A stretch of DNA of 41,757 nt from Balneolaceae bacterium (GCA_017643365.1 JAEPNO010000023.1:1-41757), one strand, 5' to 3'; positions 1-8,239 are shown, counted from the stretch's first letter. Made by a program: numbers and translations. Notes: generated by a model from the sequence alone, not told the origin.

Positions 1-227
1 TTGTGCAACTCAAATATACATTTGAGATACACAAAGTTCTTTCTCTCTTTTTTTATAACGTTTAGGACGCTATTGATGCCCGTACTAAAATGTCGGGCAC
101 CCGAAAATGAATCGCCGAGCTCTTCTTGCGAAATCATGCCGTCACTTCGGTACGTTTCTCTAAAAAAACCACCTTCGGGATGACTCTTCAGATCCAGAAA
201 CGATATCAGCTCTTCAATTCTATCCAT
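1..227 (-). pseudogene. DUF985/Cupin_5 family protein, N-terminal fragment, probably disrupted
   Basis: Reading on the minus strand from an ATG at 227, the first ~50 codons match the start of the DUF985 (Cupin_5) family closely: a short helical start, then 'HPEGGFFRETYRSDG', then 'GARHFSTGI'. In this family the next block should be a Tyr-Phe-Leu-Leu strand followed by a His-Arg...Ser-Asp-Glu...Trp-His cupin motif. Here the sequence changes at about position 75 to 'NSVLNVIKKERKNF', and neither other frame restores the family, so a simple frameshift does not explain it. The frame stays open to the window edge, so a fusion or divergent variant cannot be excluded. I think an insertion or rearrangement broke the gene. 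Family function is unknown. Confidence 0.5.
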
Positions 228-257
228 GATTATTGTTTATTGAAGGTTCAATGTTTC

Positions 258-292
258 AAATTCCAAATTCCAAATTCCAAATTCCAAATTCC
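258..292. repeat. Heptamer tandem repeat (5 x AAATTCC)
   Basis: Five perfect head-to-tail copies of the 7-mer AAATTCC run from 258 to 292. They lie between the 3' end of the M16 peptidase gene (stop at 351) and the start of the DUF985 fragment (227). Being noncoding, a 7-nt period is tolerated. A second heptamer array of different sequence is at 19364-19391. Confidence 0.9.
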
Positions 293-295
293 AAA

Positions 296-356
296 GTTCA
301 ACTGTTCAGAGTTCAACTGTTCAGAGTTCGATGTTCAACTGTTCAACTGTTCATTC
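296..356. repeat. Nested 15-mer and 8-mer tandem repeats
   Basis: Directly after the heptamers, the 15-mer GTTCAACTGTTCAGA occurs twice (296-310 and 311-325). It is followed by the 8-mer GTTCAACT at 333-340 and 341-348 and a degenerate copy at 349-356. All units share the core GTTCAACTGTTCA, so the block looks like successive slippage of one seed. The last bases overlap the stop codon of the M16 gene. Confidence 0.85.
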
Positions 357-3191
357 TTCATTTCCTTCTTTCACAACCTCGTTCACTAACACCGGTTTCC
401 CAAATCCTAGTTCTTCGAGCCTGTGCATTTGAGTATCGGCATCTCCAACCACTACATAAATCATTTTATTGGGATTAGCATATTCTAAAGCTAAGTCAGA
501 GATATCCTCGATAGTGATATCACGTACGATTTGTTCGCGCTCTTTCACATAATCAGGCTCCCAACCGTAGGTACTAACGTTGTATAACATATTCAGTTTT
601 GCACCCAAGGTCTCAAAGCGGCGAGCATTACTTTTCAGCAAGAAACTTTTTGGTGTGGCTAAATCAGTTTCGGTGAAAGTAGATGGGTATTCTTCCATGA
701 TTTGCTTAACCAGAGCCGCAGATTCTAAAGTAACATTGGTTCGAACACCGCTCGAAATTCTAAAAGCACCGGGAAGCTCATTGCCGTTAAAACCGGAGCG
801 GATGCCGTAGGTGTAGCCTTTCCCTTCACGCAGTTCCTGTGTTAATCGGGATGCGAATCCACCGCCACCCAGAATGTAATTCATAACTGTTGCAGGGTAG
901 TAATCCGGATCGGTTTCGGGCATGGCCAAATATCCGAAATTTAATACCGATTGCTTGGCTCCGGGTACATCGTAAAAATAAACGGTTGGCTCAGAAATTG
1001 GTTCAGGCTTTATAAACTCGGGGATTTGCACAGATGCTCCATTCCAGTTTTCTTCCAAGCCCGATAACACTGCTTGCACCTCTTGTTGATTGGTTGCCCC
1101 AACTACCATAAAATCAGCTACGCTTGGACTCACATTCGCATTGTAATACGATTTTAGATCATCCAGAGTGATGGTTTCTACGGTATTAATGGTTCCGATT
1201 GGGTTTTTCGAAAGAATGTTTTCATCCCCAAATACAACCGAGTTGAACGTGTTACTCGCGATGGCGTTCGGATCGGCACTTTGGGAAGCAATCGCACTTA
1301 ATGTGCTTTGTTTAGCCAAATTGAATTCGGTTTCGTCCCAACGTGGTTCCAGCAACATTTCTTCAACCAAAGCCATAGTCGCTTCAAAATTTCTGGCGAG
1401 CGTATTTCCGGAAATAATCATGGCTTGTCTGCCGGAGCGTATATTGATCGAAGCTCCTAATTCGTCGATGGCTTCTTCCAATTCCTCAGGCGTTTTGTTA
1501 GCCGTACCGCGCGTCATAACTTCCGCAAGCAGGTTCGAAACGCCGATTTTATCCATATCCTCAAGCATCAATCCTCCTTTAATGCGTAGCTCAAATTGAA
1601 CCAAAGGTAGCTCAGTGTTGGTGATGCCATGTACCGGAATTCCATTATCGAGGGTGAACGACCAAACTTCGGGAACGGCTAGTTCCGGAGAGTCGCCATA
1701 CGGTGGTTCTACTGTACGGTCAAAGCTGGAGGGAGTGCGTTCGTATTCGGTTTCTTCGGGTAATTCAAATTGTTCATCAGCGCCACTTTCGGCTATTACT
1801 TCTTCAACTACGGTGGCCGGCATCGAACCATCCAACGCTAAATCTGCCTGACCCATAGGAACAAAACTTGTAGCGATGTAATCCTTTCCTTTGATGTACA
1901 GCTCGTACACGCGCATAACATCTTCTTTGGTAACCGCGAGTGTTTTTTGGATGTCTTCGTTGATATAGCCCGGATCACCTGCAAAAATATTGTATTGCGC
2001 TAAGTTGAACGCTTTGCCCAACACACTGGACAGGCCATTATAAAACTGAGTTTCGATGCCGGCTTTAATTCTGTCCAAGTCAGAATCGGTAAATCCTTCT
2101 TGTTCAAAACGCTCGAATGCTTCAAAAACGGCACTGTGCACTTCATTGAGATCGGTATTCGGGAATGCACGCACGATCAGGGCCATTTCGCCGGCGATCT
2201 CTGAGGTGTTTGTAAAAAAGAACACGCCGGAGGTTAATTCCTTTTCATCCACAAGTACCTGATTTAAAGGAGCTTTTTTACCGGAGGCCAACAGCTCAGT
2301 TAGAATATCGAGTGCGTAAGAATCTTCGTGATAGATATCTACCGCAGGGTAGGTGAGTCGCAATTCAGGCAGACGTGCGAAGTTATCTTCGTAGAACAGT
2401 TTTTTAGTTTCTGATAAAGATGCAGGTTGATCTTCGAGGGGAGTAATTTCTTCGCCACGGGGTATTTCATCAAAATATTTATGTATCCAAGCTTTGGCTT
2501 GCTCAAAATCGAAATCGCCGGCAATAACTAATGTGGCATTATTTGGGACGTACCATTTGTTGTAGAACTCTTTTACATCGGCCAGCGTAGCATTTTGAAG
2601 ATCTTCGAGCGAGCCAATCACCTGCCAGTTGTAAGGATGTGTTTCAGGATAAAGGTTTTTGCCCACTACATAGTTTACATGTCCGTATGGGCGGTTATCC
2701 ACACCTTGACGCTTCTCATTTTTCACAACCTGCTTTTCTTTGGCAACAACGGCTTCGGTTACAGTGTTGATGAAAAACCCGAGTTTATCAGCTTCGGCCC
2801 AGATCATTTTTTCGAGTGCATCGTTCGGCACCGTCTGGAAGTAATTGGTGCGATCGCGAGAGGTTGAGCCATTCGCTCCTGATCCACCGATTCGGCTACT
2901 CATCTTATCCAATCCACCTTTCCCAAGGTTTTCTGATTCTAAGAACAACAGGTGTTCAAACAAATGGGCAAATCCGGTTTTCCCTTCTTTCTCGCGCGCA
3001 GAACCCACATGAAAAGTAAGGGCTACAGCAACAACGGGATCGGATTTATCTTCATGAAAGATTACTTCCAGACCGTTATCAAGTGTGAATTTTTCGAAAT
3101 CGACCGAGAAGTCCTGTGCAGAAGTATTTGAAGTGAATAAAAAAGCTGCTGTTAAAAGCAGAAACGATGAAATTCTTGTAATGGATACCAT
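351..3191 (-). CDS. Exported M16 family zinc metallopeptidase (two-domain, insulinase/pitrilysin type)
   Basis: A 946-aa protein with a Sec signal peptide (hydrophobic stretch ~9-20, cleavage near 'NTSAQ'). The first M16 domain (about 30-250) carries the inverted zinc motif H-x-x-E-H as HLFEH at residues 76-80, with the distal Glu region in 'TEAVVAKEKQVVKNEKR' about 70 residues on. A second M16 unit begins near 'FTLDNGIPVHGITN' and has 'GVSNLLAEVM' where the zinc motif would be, so it is the usual non-catalytic partner. Tandem active/inactive halves in one chain match the periplasmic M16B peptidases common in Bacteroidota-like bacteria. The likely role is degradation of peptides in the periplasm or outside the cell. 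The ATG at 3191 is preceded by about 130 bp shared with the divergent DUF3109-rpoN unit. Confidence 0.93.
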   Translation of the reverse strand: MVSITRISSFLLLTAAFLFTSNTSAQDFSVDFEKFTLDNGLEVIFHEDKSDPVVAVALTFHVGSAREKEGKTGFAHLFEHLLFLESENLGKGGLDKMSSRIGGSGANGSTSRDRTNYFQTVPNDALEKMIWAEADKLGFFINTVTEAVVAKEKQVVKNEKRQGVDNRPYGHVNYVVGKNLYPETHPYNWQVIGSLEDLQNATLADVKEFYNKWYVPNNATLVIAGDFDFEQAKAWIHKYFDEIPRGEEITPLEDQPASLSETKKLFYEDNFARLPELRLTYPAVDIYHEDSYALDILTELLASGKKAPLNQVLVDEKELTSGVFFFTNTSEIAGEMALIVRAFPNTDLNEVHSAVFEAFERFEQEGFTDSDLDRIKAGIETQFYNGLSSVLGKAFNLAQYNIFAGDPGYINEDIQKTLAVTKEDVMRVYELYIKGKDYIATSFVPMGQADLALDGSMPATVVEEVIAESGADEQFELPEETEYERTPSSFDRTVEPPYGDSPELAVPEVWSFTLDNGIPVHGITNTELPLVQFELRIKGGLMLEDMDKIGVSNLLAEVMTRGTANKTPEELEEAIDELGASINIRSGRQAMIISGNTLARNFEATMALVEEMLLEPRWDETEFNLAKQSTLSAIASQSADPNAIASNTFNSVVFGDENILSKNPIGTINTVETITLDDLKSYYNANVSPSVADFMVVGATNQQEVQAVLSGLEENWNGASVQIPEFIKPEPISEPTVYFYDVPGAKQSVLNFGYLAMPETDPDYYPATVMNYILGGGGFASRLTQELREGKGYTYGIRSGFNGNELPGAFRISSGVRTNVTLESAALVKQIMEEYPSTFTETDLATPKSFLLKSNARRFETLGAKLNMLYNVSTYGWEPDYVKEREQIVRDITIEDISDLALEYANPNKMIYVVVGDADTQMHRLEELGFGKPVLVNEVVKEGNEE

Positions 3192-3298
3192 TGATCTAGA
3201 TTGAGTTAAAAAGCCAATTGAAAGTACGTGTAGTTTACGATTGATGTCTTAAAAAATTGGGAATTGGTTTGTCATTTCACAATTTTAAAAGAAAGCAT

Positions 3299-3315
3299 AT
3301 GGCACGATTATTGTA
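3299..3315 (+). promoter_or_regulatory. Sigma-54-like promoter sequence upstream of the DUF3109-rpoN unit (tentative)
   Basis: TGGCACGATTATTGTA (3300-3315) matches the sigma-54 consensus TGGCACG-N4-TTGCW at every fixed position except T for C in the -12 GC dinucleotide. The position is awkward: transcription would start about 12 nt downstream, almost on the ATG at 3325, giving a leaderless message. It may be a fortuitous match. Confidence 0.25.
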
Positions 3316-3324
3316 TATTTGGTT

Positions 3325-3906
3325 ATGATTAAAGTTGGCGACATAATTCTCTCAGACGATATTGCGACACAAAAGTTTGCCTGTGATACACCCGTATGTA
3401 AAGGCGCTTGTTGTGTGGTTGGAGATGCCGGTGCTCCGGTTTCTAAAGATGAAGTTCCGGTATTGCACAAGGCCTATCATACCCTAAAAGATGAGCTTCG
3501 CCCTGAAGCTGTAGCCGTTGCCGAAAAAGACGGCGTGGTGATTGGATCGAAAGAGAAAGGCTACGAGATTTCGTGTGTAAACAAAGCTGAATGCATTTTT
3601 GTGAATTACGATGAACAAGAAGTGGCGTATTGCACCATTCAGAAGGCTTTTTTCGAAGGTCGATTCAAGTGGGAGAAGCCAATAAGTTGCCATTTATATC
3701 CCGTTCGATTAAAGAAAATTGGGGGTTTTGAATACGCCAATTTTGAGTACATTCCGAAAATGTGCTCAGCAGCTTGCATCAAAGCAGAGAAAGAAGATAC
3801 GTATTTGGCTGAGTTTCTAGAACGCCCGCTAGTTAGAAGATATGGGCAGGATTGGTACGACGAATTTTTAGCAGCGTGTAACTATGTAAGAGAACAGGAT
3901 GCTTAA
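3325..3906 (+). CDS. DUF3109 family Cys-rich protein
   Basis: A 193-aa soluble protein of the DUF3109 family. The family signature is at the start: 'MIKVGDIILSDDI', then 'FACDTPVCKGACCVVGDAG', with Cys in a C-x4-C-x3-CC arrangement. Further conserved Cys follow in 'YEISCVNKAECIF', 'AYCTIQKAF', 'ISCHLYPVR' and 'MCSAACIKAE'. The Cys spacing resembles the YkgJ-like zinc/iron-sulphur cluster proteins, but no reaction is established. I chose the ATG at 3325 because family members begin at this point; an upstream TTG at 3319 adds only two residues. The gene overlaps rpoN by 8 nt (…GAT GCT TAA containing the rpoN ATG), so the two are almost certainly translated from one message. Confidence 0.85.
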   Translation: MIKVGDIILSDDIATQKFACDTPVCKGACCVVGDAGAPVSKDEVPVLHKAYHTLKDELRPEAVAVAEKDGVVIGSKEKGYEISCVNKAECIFVNYDEQEVAYCTIQKAFFEGRFKWEKPISCHLYPVRLKKIGGFEYANFEYIPKMCSAACIKAEKEDTYLAEFLERPLVRRYGQDWYDEFLAACNYVREQDA

Positions 3907-5395
3907 AAACAGGCAAAATATAGGTCAGAGTCTTCAGCAAGGGATGCAGCAAAAGCTGTCGCCTCAGCAATTGCAGTACATCAAATTATTGCAGTTGAAT
4001 ACGATTGCCCTCGAGCAGCGCATCAAAGAAGAAATGGAGATGAACCCAATTTTGGAAGAGGGAGATCAAGATTCCGAAGCGGATGTAATTGAGAGAGAGG
4101 AGTCGACCAATGATAGTGAAGACGCTCTCGAAAGTTTAGATGAGCACGAAGTAGATTGGGACGACTATGACTCCAATACCGATTACGATGGCGAAACGTA
4201 TACTGCTCCTCGAAATCCGGATATGGATGAATGGCGGGATTTGCCAAACAAATACGAGGTCACACTGCTTGAAGAATTAGAACAGCAGGTTTCGTTGCTG
4301 GATTTGAATGAAGAAGAGGAACTGATTGCAGATCAGATTTTAGGCTCGCTGGATGAAGACGGATACTTTCGCCGCGAATTAATTGCGGTTGCTGATAACA
4401 TCACCTTTAACCACGGTGTTTTTATAGAAGAAGATGATGTGGAAGCGGTGCGAAAGAAAATTCAACTGCTCGATCCGATTGGGATTGCATCACGTGATTT
4501 GCAAGATTGTTTATTGGTTCAGCTAAAGCATTCTGATGAAGATCTTCCGGGTCGAAGTTTGGCAATTCGTATCGTTCGTGATGCATGGACAGCCTTCGAG
4601 AAAAAGCATTTTAAGAAATTGATCCAACGCCTTAACACAGACGAAGAAGCGTTAAAAGAAGCTTTTGAAGCCATCCGGCATATGGATCCTCGTCCGGGTG
4701 CGGTAAGCGATGGGATGGAAGAAACCCAAAATTATATTGAGCCAGACTTTGAAGTGTATTGGCGTGGGGCTAATCAAACCGAAAACGGTAAAGGCGAATT
4801 TGTGATATCGTTGAATCAACGAAATGCCCCTCAACTTCGGATTTCACCTGAGTACACGCAGATGTGGGATGAGATTAAGCGCCGAAAGGAAAAGCCGGAT
4901 GCCCAAACACAGCAGTTTATGCGTACCAAAATTGATTCGGCCAATTGGTTTATCGAATCGATAAAACAGCGCCAAAACACGTTGATGAATGTGATGAAAA
5001 CTATTGTTGCGCTGCAGGAAGATTTCTTCAAATTCGGGGATGGCTTAAAGCCTATGATTTTAAAAGATGTAGCCGAACGCATCGGGATGGATATTTCTAC
5101 AATTTCACGCGTTGTAAACGGGAAATACGTGCAGACAAACTTTGGGGTGTACGAGCTTAAATATTTCTTTAACGAAGGATTAACCACCGAAAGTGGGGAA
5201 GAGGTGAGTAATCGCGAAGTTAAAAACATCCTGCAAACCATCATCGACAACGAAGACAAGAGAAACCCACTCAGCGATCAGGCCCTAGCCGATATGTTGA
5301 ATGAGAAAGGTTATAACATCGCTCGTCGCACGGTTAGTAAATACCGCGAGCAGCTGAATGAGCCGGTTGCCAGGTTACGCAAGCAGATCATTTGA
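3899..5395 (+). CDS. rpoN: RNA polymerase sigma-54 factor RpoN
   Basis: A 498-aa full-length sigma-54. Region I is the Gln/Leu-rich N terminus (about 1-50: 'IGQSLQQGMQQKLSPQQLQ', 'LLQLNTIALEQRIKEEMEMN') that contacts bacterial enhancer-binding activators. An acidic Asp/Glu-rich region II follows (about 52-105). Region III has the core-binding domain (about 120-310), the HTH ('KDVAERIGMDISTISRVVNG') that reads the -12 element, and the RpoN box 'ARRTVSKYRE' near residues 474-483 that reads the -24 element. It directs core polymerase to GG/GC promoters and needs an AAA+ activator, none of which is encoded in this window. It is translationally coupled to the upstream DUF3109 gene. A large noncoding repeat block follows its stop. 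Confidence 0.97.
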   Translation: MLKNRQNIGQSLQQGMQQKLSPQQLQYIKLLQLNTIALEQRIKEEMEMNPILEEGDQDSEADVIEREESTNDSEDALESLDEHEVDWDDYDSNTDYDGETYTAPRNPDMDEWRDLPNKYEVTLLEELEQQVSLLDLNEEEELIADQILGSLDEDGYFRRELIAVADNITFNHGVFIEEDDVEAVRKKIQLLDPIGIASRDLQDCLLVQLKHSDEDLPGRSLAIRIVRDAWTAFEKKHFKKLIQRLNTDEEALKEAFEAIRHMDPRPGAVSDGMEETQNYIEPDFEVYWRGANQTENGKGEFVISLNQRNAPQLRISPEYTQMWDEIKRRKEKPDAQTQQFMRTKIDSANWFIESIKQRQNTLMNVMKTIVALQEDFFKFGDGLKPMILKDVAERIGMDISTISRVVNGKYVQTNFGVYELKYFFNEGLTTESGEEVSNREVKNILQTIIDNEDKRNPLSDQALADMLNEKGYNIARRTVSKYREQLNEPVARLRKQII

Positions 5396-5664
5396 CCATG
5401 ATTTTAAGGATTATCGGATTGCCTTGATTGGGATGGGGCTATTTGGTGAAAATTTTTTGGAACATGATTCAATGATTACCTGATTTACATGAGAAGAGAG
5501 GTAGAAATCCTGATCATCCTTAAATCGGAATAATCATGGTCAAAGTCAGAGTTTCAAGAGGACTCCATCACCCCGCTTTCAGCGAAATGATGGGTTTTGC
5601 TTAGTCCACCCATCCGTTGGGTGGCTGCCCGGCTGATGGAACTCGGAGTTGGTTAGTTCATTTT

Positions 5665-5690
5665 AGATCCCGCATCAAGTGCGGGATGAC
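5665..5690 (-). repeat. REP-like palindrome (GTCATCCCGCA...TGCGGGATCT), copy 1
   Basis: A perfect 8-bp stem, ATCCCGCA at 5667-5674 and TGCGGGAT at 5680-5687, with a 5-nt loop. On the minus strand it reads GTCATCCCGCA-loop-TGCGGGATCT, which fits the GTCAT...ATCT flank pattern of REP-like elements. It recurs at the same place in each unit of the array. Confidence 0.8.
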
Positions 5691-5991
5691 GGGTTGGTAG
5701 AGCGAGATGAAGGGAGGTAGTATTTTACTCGAACATGATTGATTGATTGCCTGATTTGCATGAGAAGAGAGGTGGAAACCCTGATAATCCTTGAATCAAG
5801 AGAATCATGGTCAAAAAGAGAGAGAAATGAATAAACACCCATCCGCTCACCATGATTTGAAGGATTAGATGATTGCCTTGATTTGAGTATTCCATCACCC
5901 CGCTTTCGGCGAAATGATGGGTTTGGCTTAATACAACCATCTGTTGGGCGAATGCCCGGCTGATGGGATTCGGGGATGGTTAGTTCATTTT

Positions 5992-6017
5992 AGATCCCGC
6001 ACCAAGTGCGGGATGAC
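5992..6017 (-). repeat. REP-like palindrome, copy 2
   Basis: Same element as at 5665: stem ATCCCGCA 5994-6001 and TGCGGGAT 6007-6014, with loop CCAAG instead of TCAAG. A truncated extra half, 'GAGCGGGATGACGG', follows at about 6027-6040. Confidence 0.8.
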
Positions 6018-6283
6018 GGGTTGGTGGAGCGGGATGACGGATTGGGGTTACATGATAATAGGAAGTAGTATATTATTCGAACATGATTGAATGATTACCT
6101 GATTTGCATGAGTAAATAGGTAGAAATCCTGCTAATCCTTAAATCAGATAAATCATGGTCAAAAAGAGAGTTTAATGAGAATCCATCACCCCGCTTTCAG
6201 CGAAATGATGGGTTTTTGATTAGTCCAACCATCTGTTGGGCGAATGCCCGGCTGATGGAAGTCGGTGATGGTTAGTTCATTTT

Positions 6284-6309
6284 AGATCCCGCATCAAGTG
6301 CGGGATGAC
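6284..6309 (-). repeat. REP-like palindrome, copy 3
   Basis: Same element: stem ATCCCGCA 6286-6293, loop TCAAG, TGCGGGAT 6299-6306, in the third unit of the array. Confidence 0.8.
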
Positions 6310-6434
6310 GGATTGGTGGAGCGAGATGAAGGGAGGTAGTATTTTACTCGAACATGATTGAATGATTTCTAGGTTTGTAGGATTAGAATTGAACAGAAGT
6401 AATCCTGCTAATCCTTAAATCAGATAAATCAAGG

Positions 6435-7331
6435 TCAAAGAGAGAGTATCCCTTCGTATTCCTTGATGATTTGCTCCCGAACCGGTATGCCATTTTCGAA
6501 GATGGTTTGCTGAGCTTCAAGGTATTCTTTTCGTCCTGCTTCGGTTTCAATTTTGATGGGTTCTATGCCATGTTCTCGCAAATCATAGGGACTTGCCTTC
6601 ATATCTACCGTTCGTGCTTCGTTAGCTAATTGGAAAGCCGCAAAAACGGTATCCGAAGAAATCCATGGAAAACCCTTAAACGCCCATTTGTATAAATCCA
6701 TATTGGAGTGGATGCATCCGGGCTGCTCCATATCGGCGAAAGTTTGTCGCGTAAGATGGTGTTTGTTTAGAGGTGCTGCATCAGGCGTGAAAAAGCGGAA
6801 GGCATCGAAATGTGTACACACCAAAGGACGTGATTCCACAAACTCAGCCAATTCATCAGATTCCATTCGAAGGGGAACCTGCCCATGGCGAATTTGCTCC
6901 GATTTATACACCATTGCCCATTCATGCATCCCAAAACATCCGAAAGCCGGTCGGCGATCCTGCGTACTTTTTAGCAAGTGCAAAATCCATTTAAAGGACT
7001 TCAGTCGTTTTTCGGGGATGGATTCAGGTGTTAGAAATGCAACTTGATCTTCAATCTGCCAGTTATTCACCGGAGGCAATTCTTCGCGATCAGCAATTTC
7101 TAGTCCAACCGCTATCCCGGGGCTCCATTTCTTAAGCCATGATGGTCGGAATGGGTAATACTCGAACAGAAAATCCATCACCGGCTGTTTTATCGCGCGG
7201 CTGCGTTTATCAAGGTATTCGTCGATGAGTACCGATACCTTTTTTTGATGTTCAGCCTCCATTGATTTCCATTCATCAAAGGATAATCGGGTTTTTATAA
7301 GATCGGAGATTTCTACAATTTGCGAGTGCAT
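6435..7331 (-). CDS. Conserved unknown protein (family often labelled '3-methyladenine DNA glycosylase' without support)
   Basis: A 298-aa soluble protein. It shares landmarks with a family that is mostly actinobacterial in databases: an N-terminal 'LSFDEWKSMEAEHQKKV' helix, 'HPV/QPVMDFLFEYYPFRPSWLKKWSPG', 'FGCFGMHEWAMVY', 'THFDAFRFFTPDAAPLN', 'CIHSNMDLYKWAFKGFPW', and a C-terminal 'ARTVDMKASPYDL' followed by 'IETEAGRKEYLEAQQ'. Annotation pipelines sometimes name this family 3-methyladenine DNA glycosylase. I see none of the helix-hairpin-helix or AAG-fold motifs that would justify that, so function is unknown. Conserved His, Asp and Trp clusters suggest an enzyme. I chose the ATG at 7331; an upstream TTG at 7382 would run into the divergent prenyltransferase gene. 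The two are transcribed divergently with 38 bp between start codons. Confidence 0.8.
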   Translation of the reverse strand: MHSQIVEISDLIKTRLSFDEWKSMEAEHQKKVSVLIDEYLDKRSRAIKQPVMDFLFEYYPFRPSWLKKWSPGIAVGLEIADREELPPVNNWQIEDQVAFLTPESIPEKRLKSFKWILHLLKSTQDRRPAFGCFGMHEWAMVYKSEQIRHGQVPLRMESDELAEFVESRPLVCTHFDAFRFFTPDAAPLNKHHLTRQTFADMEQPGCIHSNMDLYKWAFKGFPWISSDTVFAAFQLANEARTVDMKASPYDLREHGIEPIKIETEAGRKEYLEAQQTIFENGIPVREQIIKEYEGILSL

Positions 7332-7369
7332 CCCCGAAGATACGGGTTTAACCAATTTCGTGTGCAAGA

Positions 7370-8239
7370 ATGTCGCCAGCAACTCAGGTTTTAAATTTCA
7401 TCATTCATATGCGCCTGCATTATCAGGTTTTGATCCTTTCGGGCGGATATCTGTTAGCCACACTTTTCGTTGATTTCATTGATTGGGGACAATACATAAG
7501 ACAGTTTGTGAACGTGCACATATTTTTATTCGGTGGAGCAACGGTTTTCAATTCATTCTGGGATAAAGATGAAGGCCCAATCGGCGGCTTGAAACATCCA
7601 CCAAAAATGAAACCATGGATGCGGCCGGTTTCTATGGTGATGCAGTTCTTTGCCTTGGCTTGGTGCCTAACAATCAGTGTAGAGTTTACCGTAATCTATG
7701 GCATTAGTTTATTGTTGTTTTGGCTGTATTCATCGCCAAAAGCCAGATGGAAAGGGCATCCGCTTTTAAGCTTGATTGCCATTGGAATTAGCACCGGAAC
7801 AAACTCTTTTTTGCTGGGCATTTTAGCAACAGGACAACCAGAATTGAGGCTCGAGCATATTATCGCTTCAATTGGCGTTGCCTGTATTATCCTCAGTTTA
7901 TACCCGATTTCACAGATTTATCAAATGGAGGAAGATAGTAGGAGAGGGGACGTCACTTTTACCATGAAATATGGCCTGGGTAATGCAAAGCGTTTCTTTT
8001 TAGTTCTTTTCCCTGCGGGTGTACTAATTATTAGTACGATGATGTATCCAATTTCACATGAAGTTGCGATGCCCTTTTTTCTTTGTGGGATTTTTGCGTT
8101 TGTGCTCATCTCAATGTTAATGACTCGGCTCATTGGGAGCACATCCGAATACAATCTTGTAATGCGAATGAAATTTCTAGCTTCCTTTTCATTCGTGATG
8201 TTTATCCTATCATCACTATTGATCAAATCAATCATTTAG
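7370..8239 (+). CDS. UbiA family prenyltransferase, uncharacterised subgroup
   Basis: A 289-aa integral membrane protein with about eight hydrophobic segments. The first Asp-rich motif of UbiA enzymes is recognisable as 'FNSFWDKDEGPIGGLKHP' (N61, D65, D67) and the second as 'YQMEEDSRRGDVTFTMKYG' (D189, D194). These Mg-binding sites position a prenyl diphosphate for transfer to an aromatic or other acceptor in the membrane. The 'DKDEGPIGGL' form of motif 1 is like that of chlorophyll-synthase/geranylgeranyltransferase-type members rather than UbiA or MenA, but no pathway partners are nearby, so the acceptor is unknown. The ATG at 7370 is used; an internal ATG at 7409 is an alternative. The thioredoxin-like gene follows 52 nt downstream on the same strand. 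Confidence 0.85.
   Translation: MSPATQVLNFIIHMRLHYQVLILSGGYLLATLFVDFIDWGQYIRQFVNVHIFLFGGATVFNSFWDKDEGPIGGLKHPPKMKPWMRPVSMVMQFFALAWCLTISVEFTVIYGISLLLFWLYSSPKARWKGHPLLSLIAIGISTGTNSFLLGILATGQPELRLEHIIASIGVACIILSLYPISQIYQMEEDSRRGDVTFTMKYGLGNAKRFFLVLFPAGVLIISTMMYPISHEVAMPFFLCGIFAFVLISMLMTRLIGSTSEYNLVMRMKFLASFSFVMFILSSLLIKSII

Larger units (their letters stand above)
5396..6434. repeat. Gene-free 1-kb array of ~271-nt imperfect repeats
   Basis: No gene is supported here. The block consists of three near-complete units starting with GAACATGATT at 5460, 5731 and 6079, and a partial unit at 6350. Start-to-start distances are 271, 348 and 271 nt; the longer middle unit carries an extra ~75-nt stretch (5840-5893) that is itself a copy of 5397-5437. 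Each full unit holds, in order: a 'GATTACCTGATTTGCATGAG' type segment; 'AATCC..AATCCTTAAATC' followed by 'ATCATGGTCAAA'; a CATCACCCCGCTTTC-GGCGAAATGATGGG segment; a CCATC...GGGC/GCCCGGCTGATGG stem; and a GATCCCGCA/TGCGGGAT hairpin. Units are diverged at scattered positions, so the array is not recent. Confidence 0.85.

Noticed and set aside
258-356. Possible CRISPR array
   Set aside because: Units are 7-15 nt, contiguous and without spacers; no cas genes are in the window.
126-478. Two overlapping plus-strand open frames across the heptamer/15-mer repeats
   Set aside because: Their translations consist of repeat-encoded 'FQIPNSKFQIPNSK'-type peptides and antisense M16 sequence; no domain, and the frame is open only because the repeats lack stops.
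3314-3321. TATATTTG as a Bacteroidota-type -7 promoter box (TAnnTTTG) for the DUF3109-rpoN unit
   Set aside because: No -33 TTG element at suitable spacing, and the start site would fall on or inside the start codon.
5725-5940. 71-aa minus-strand open frame in the repeat array
   Set aside because: It runs through the repeated palindromes, is not kept open in the other units and has no recognisable protein features.
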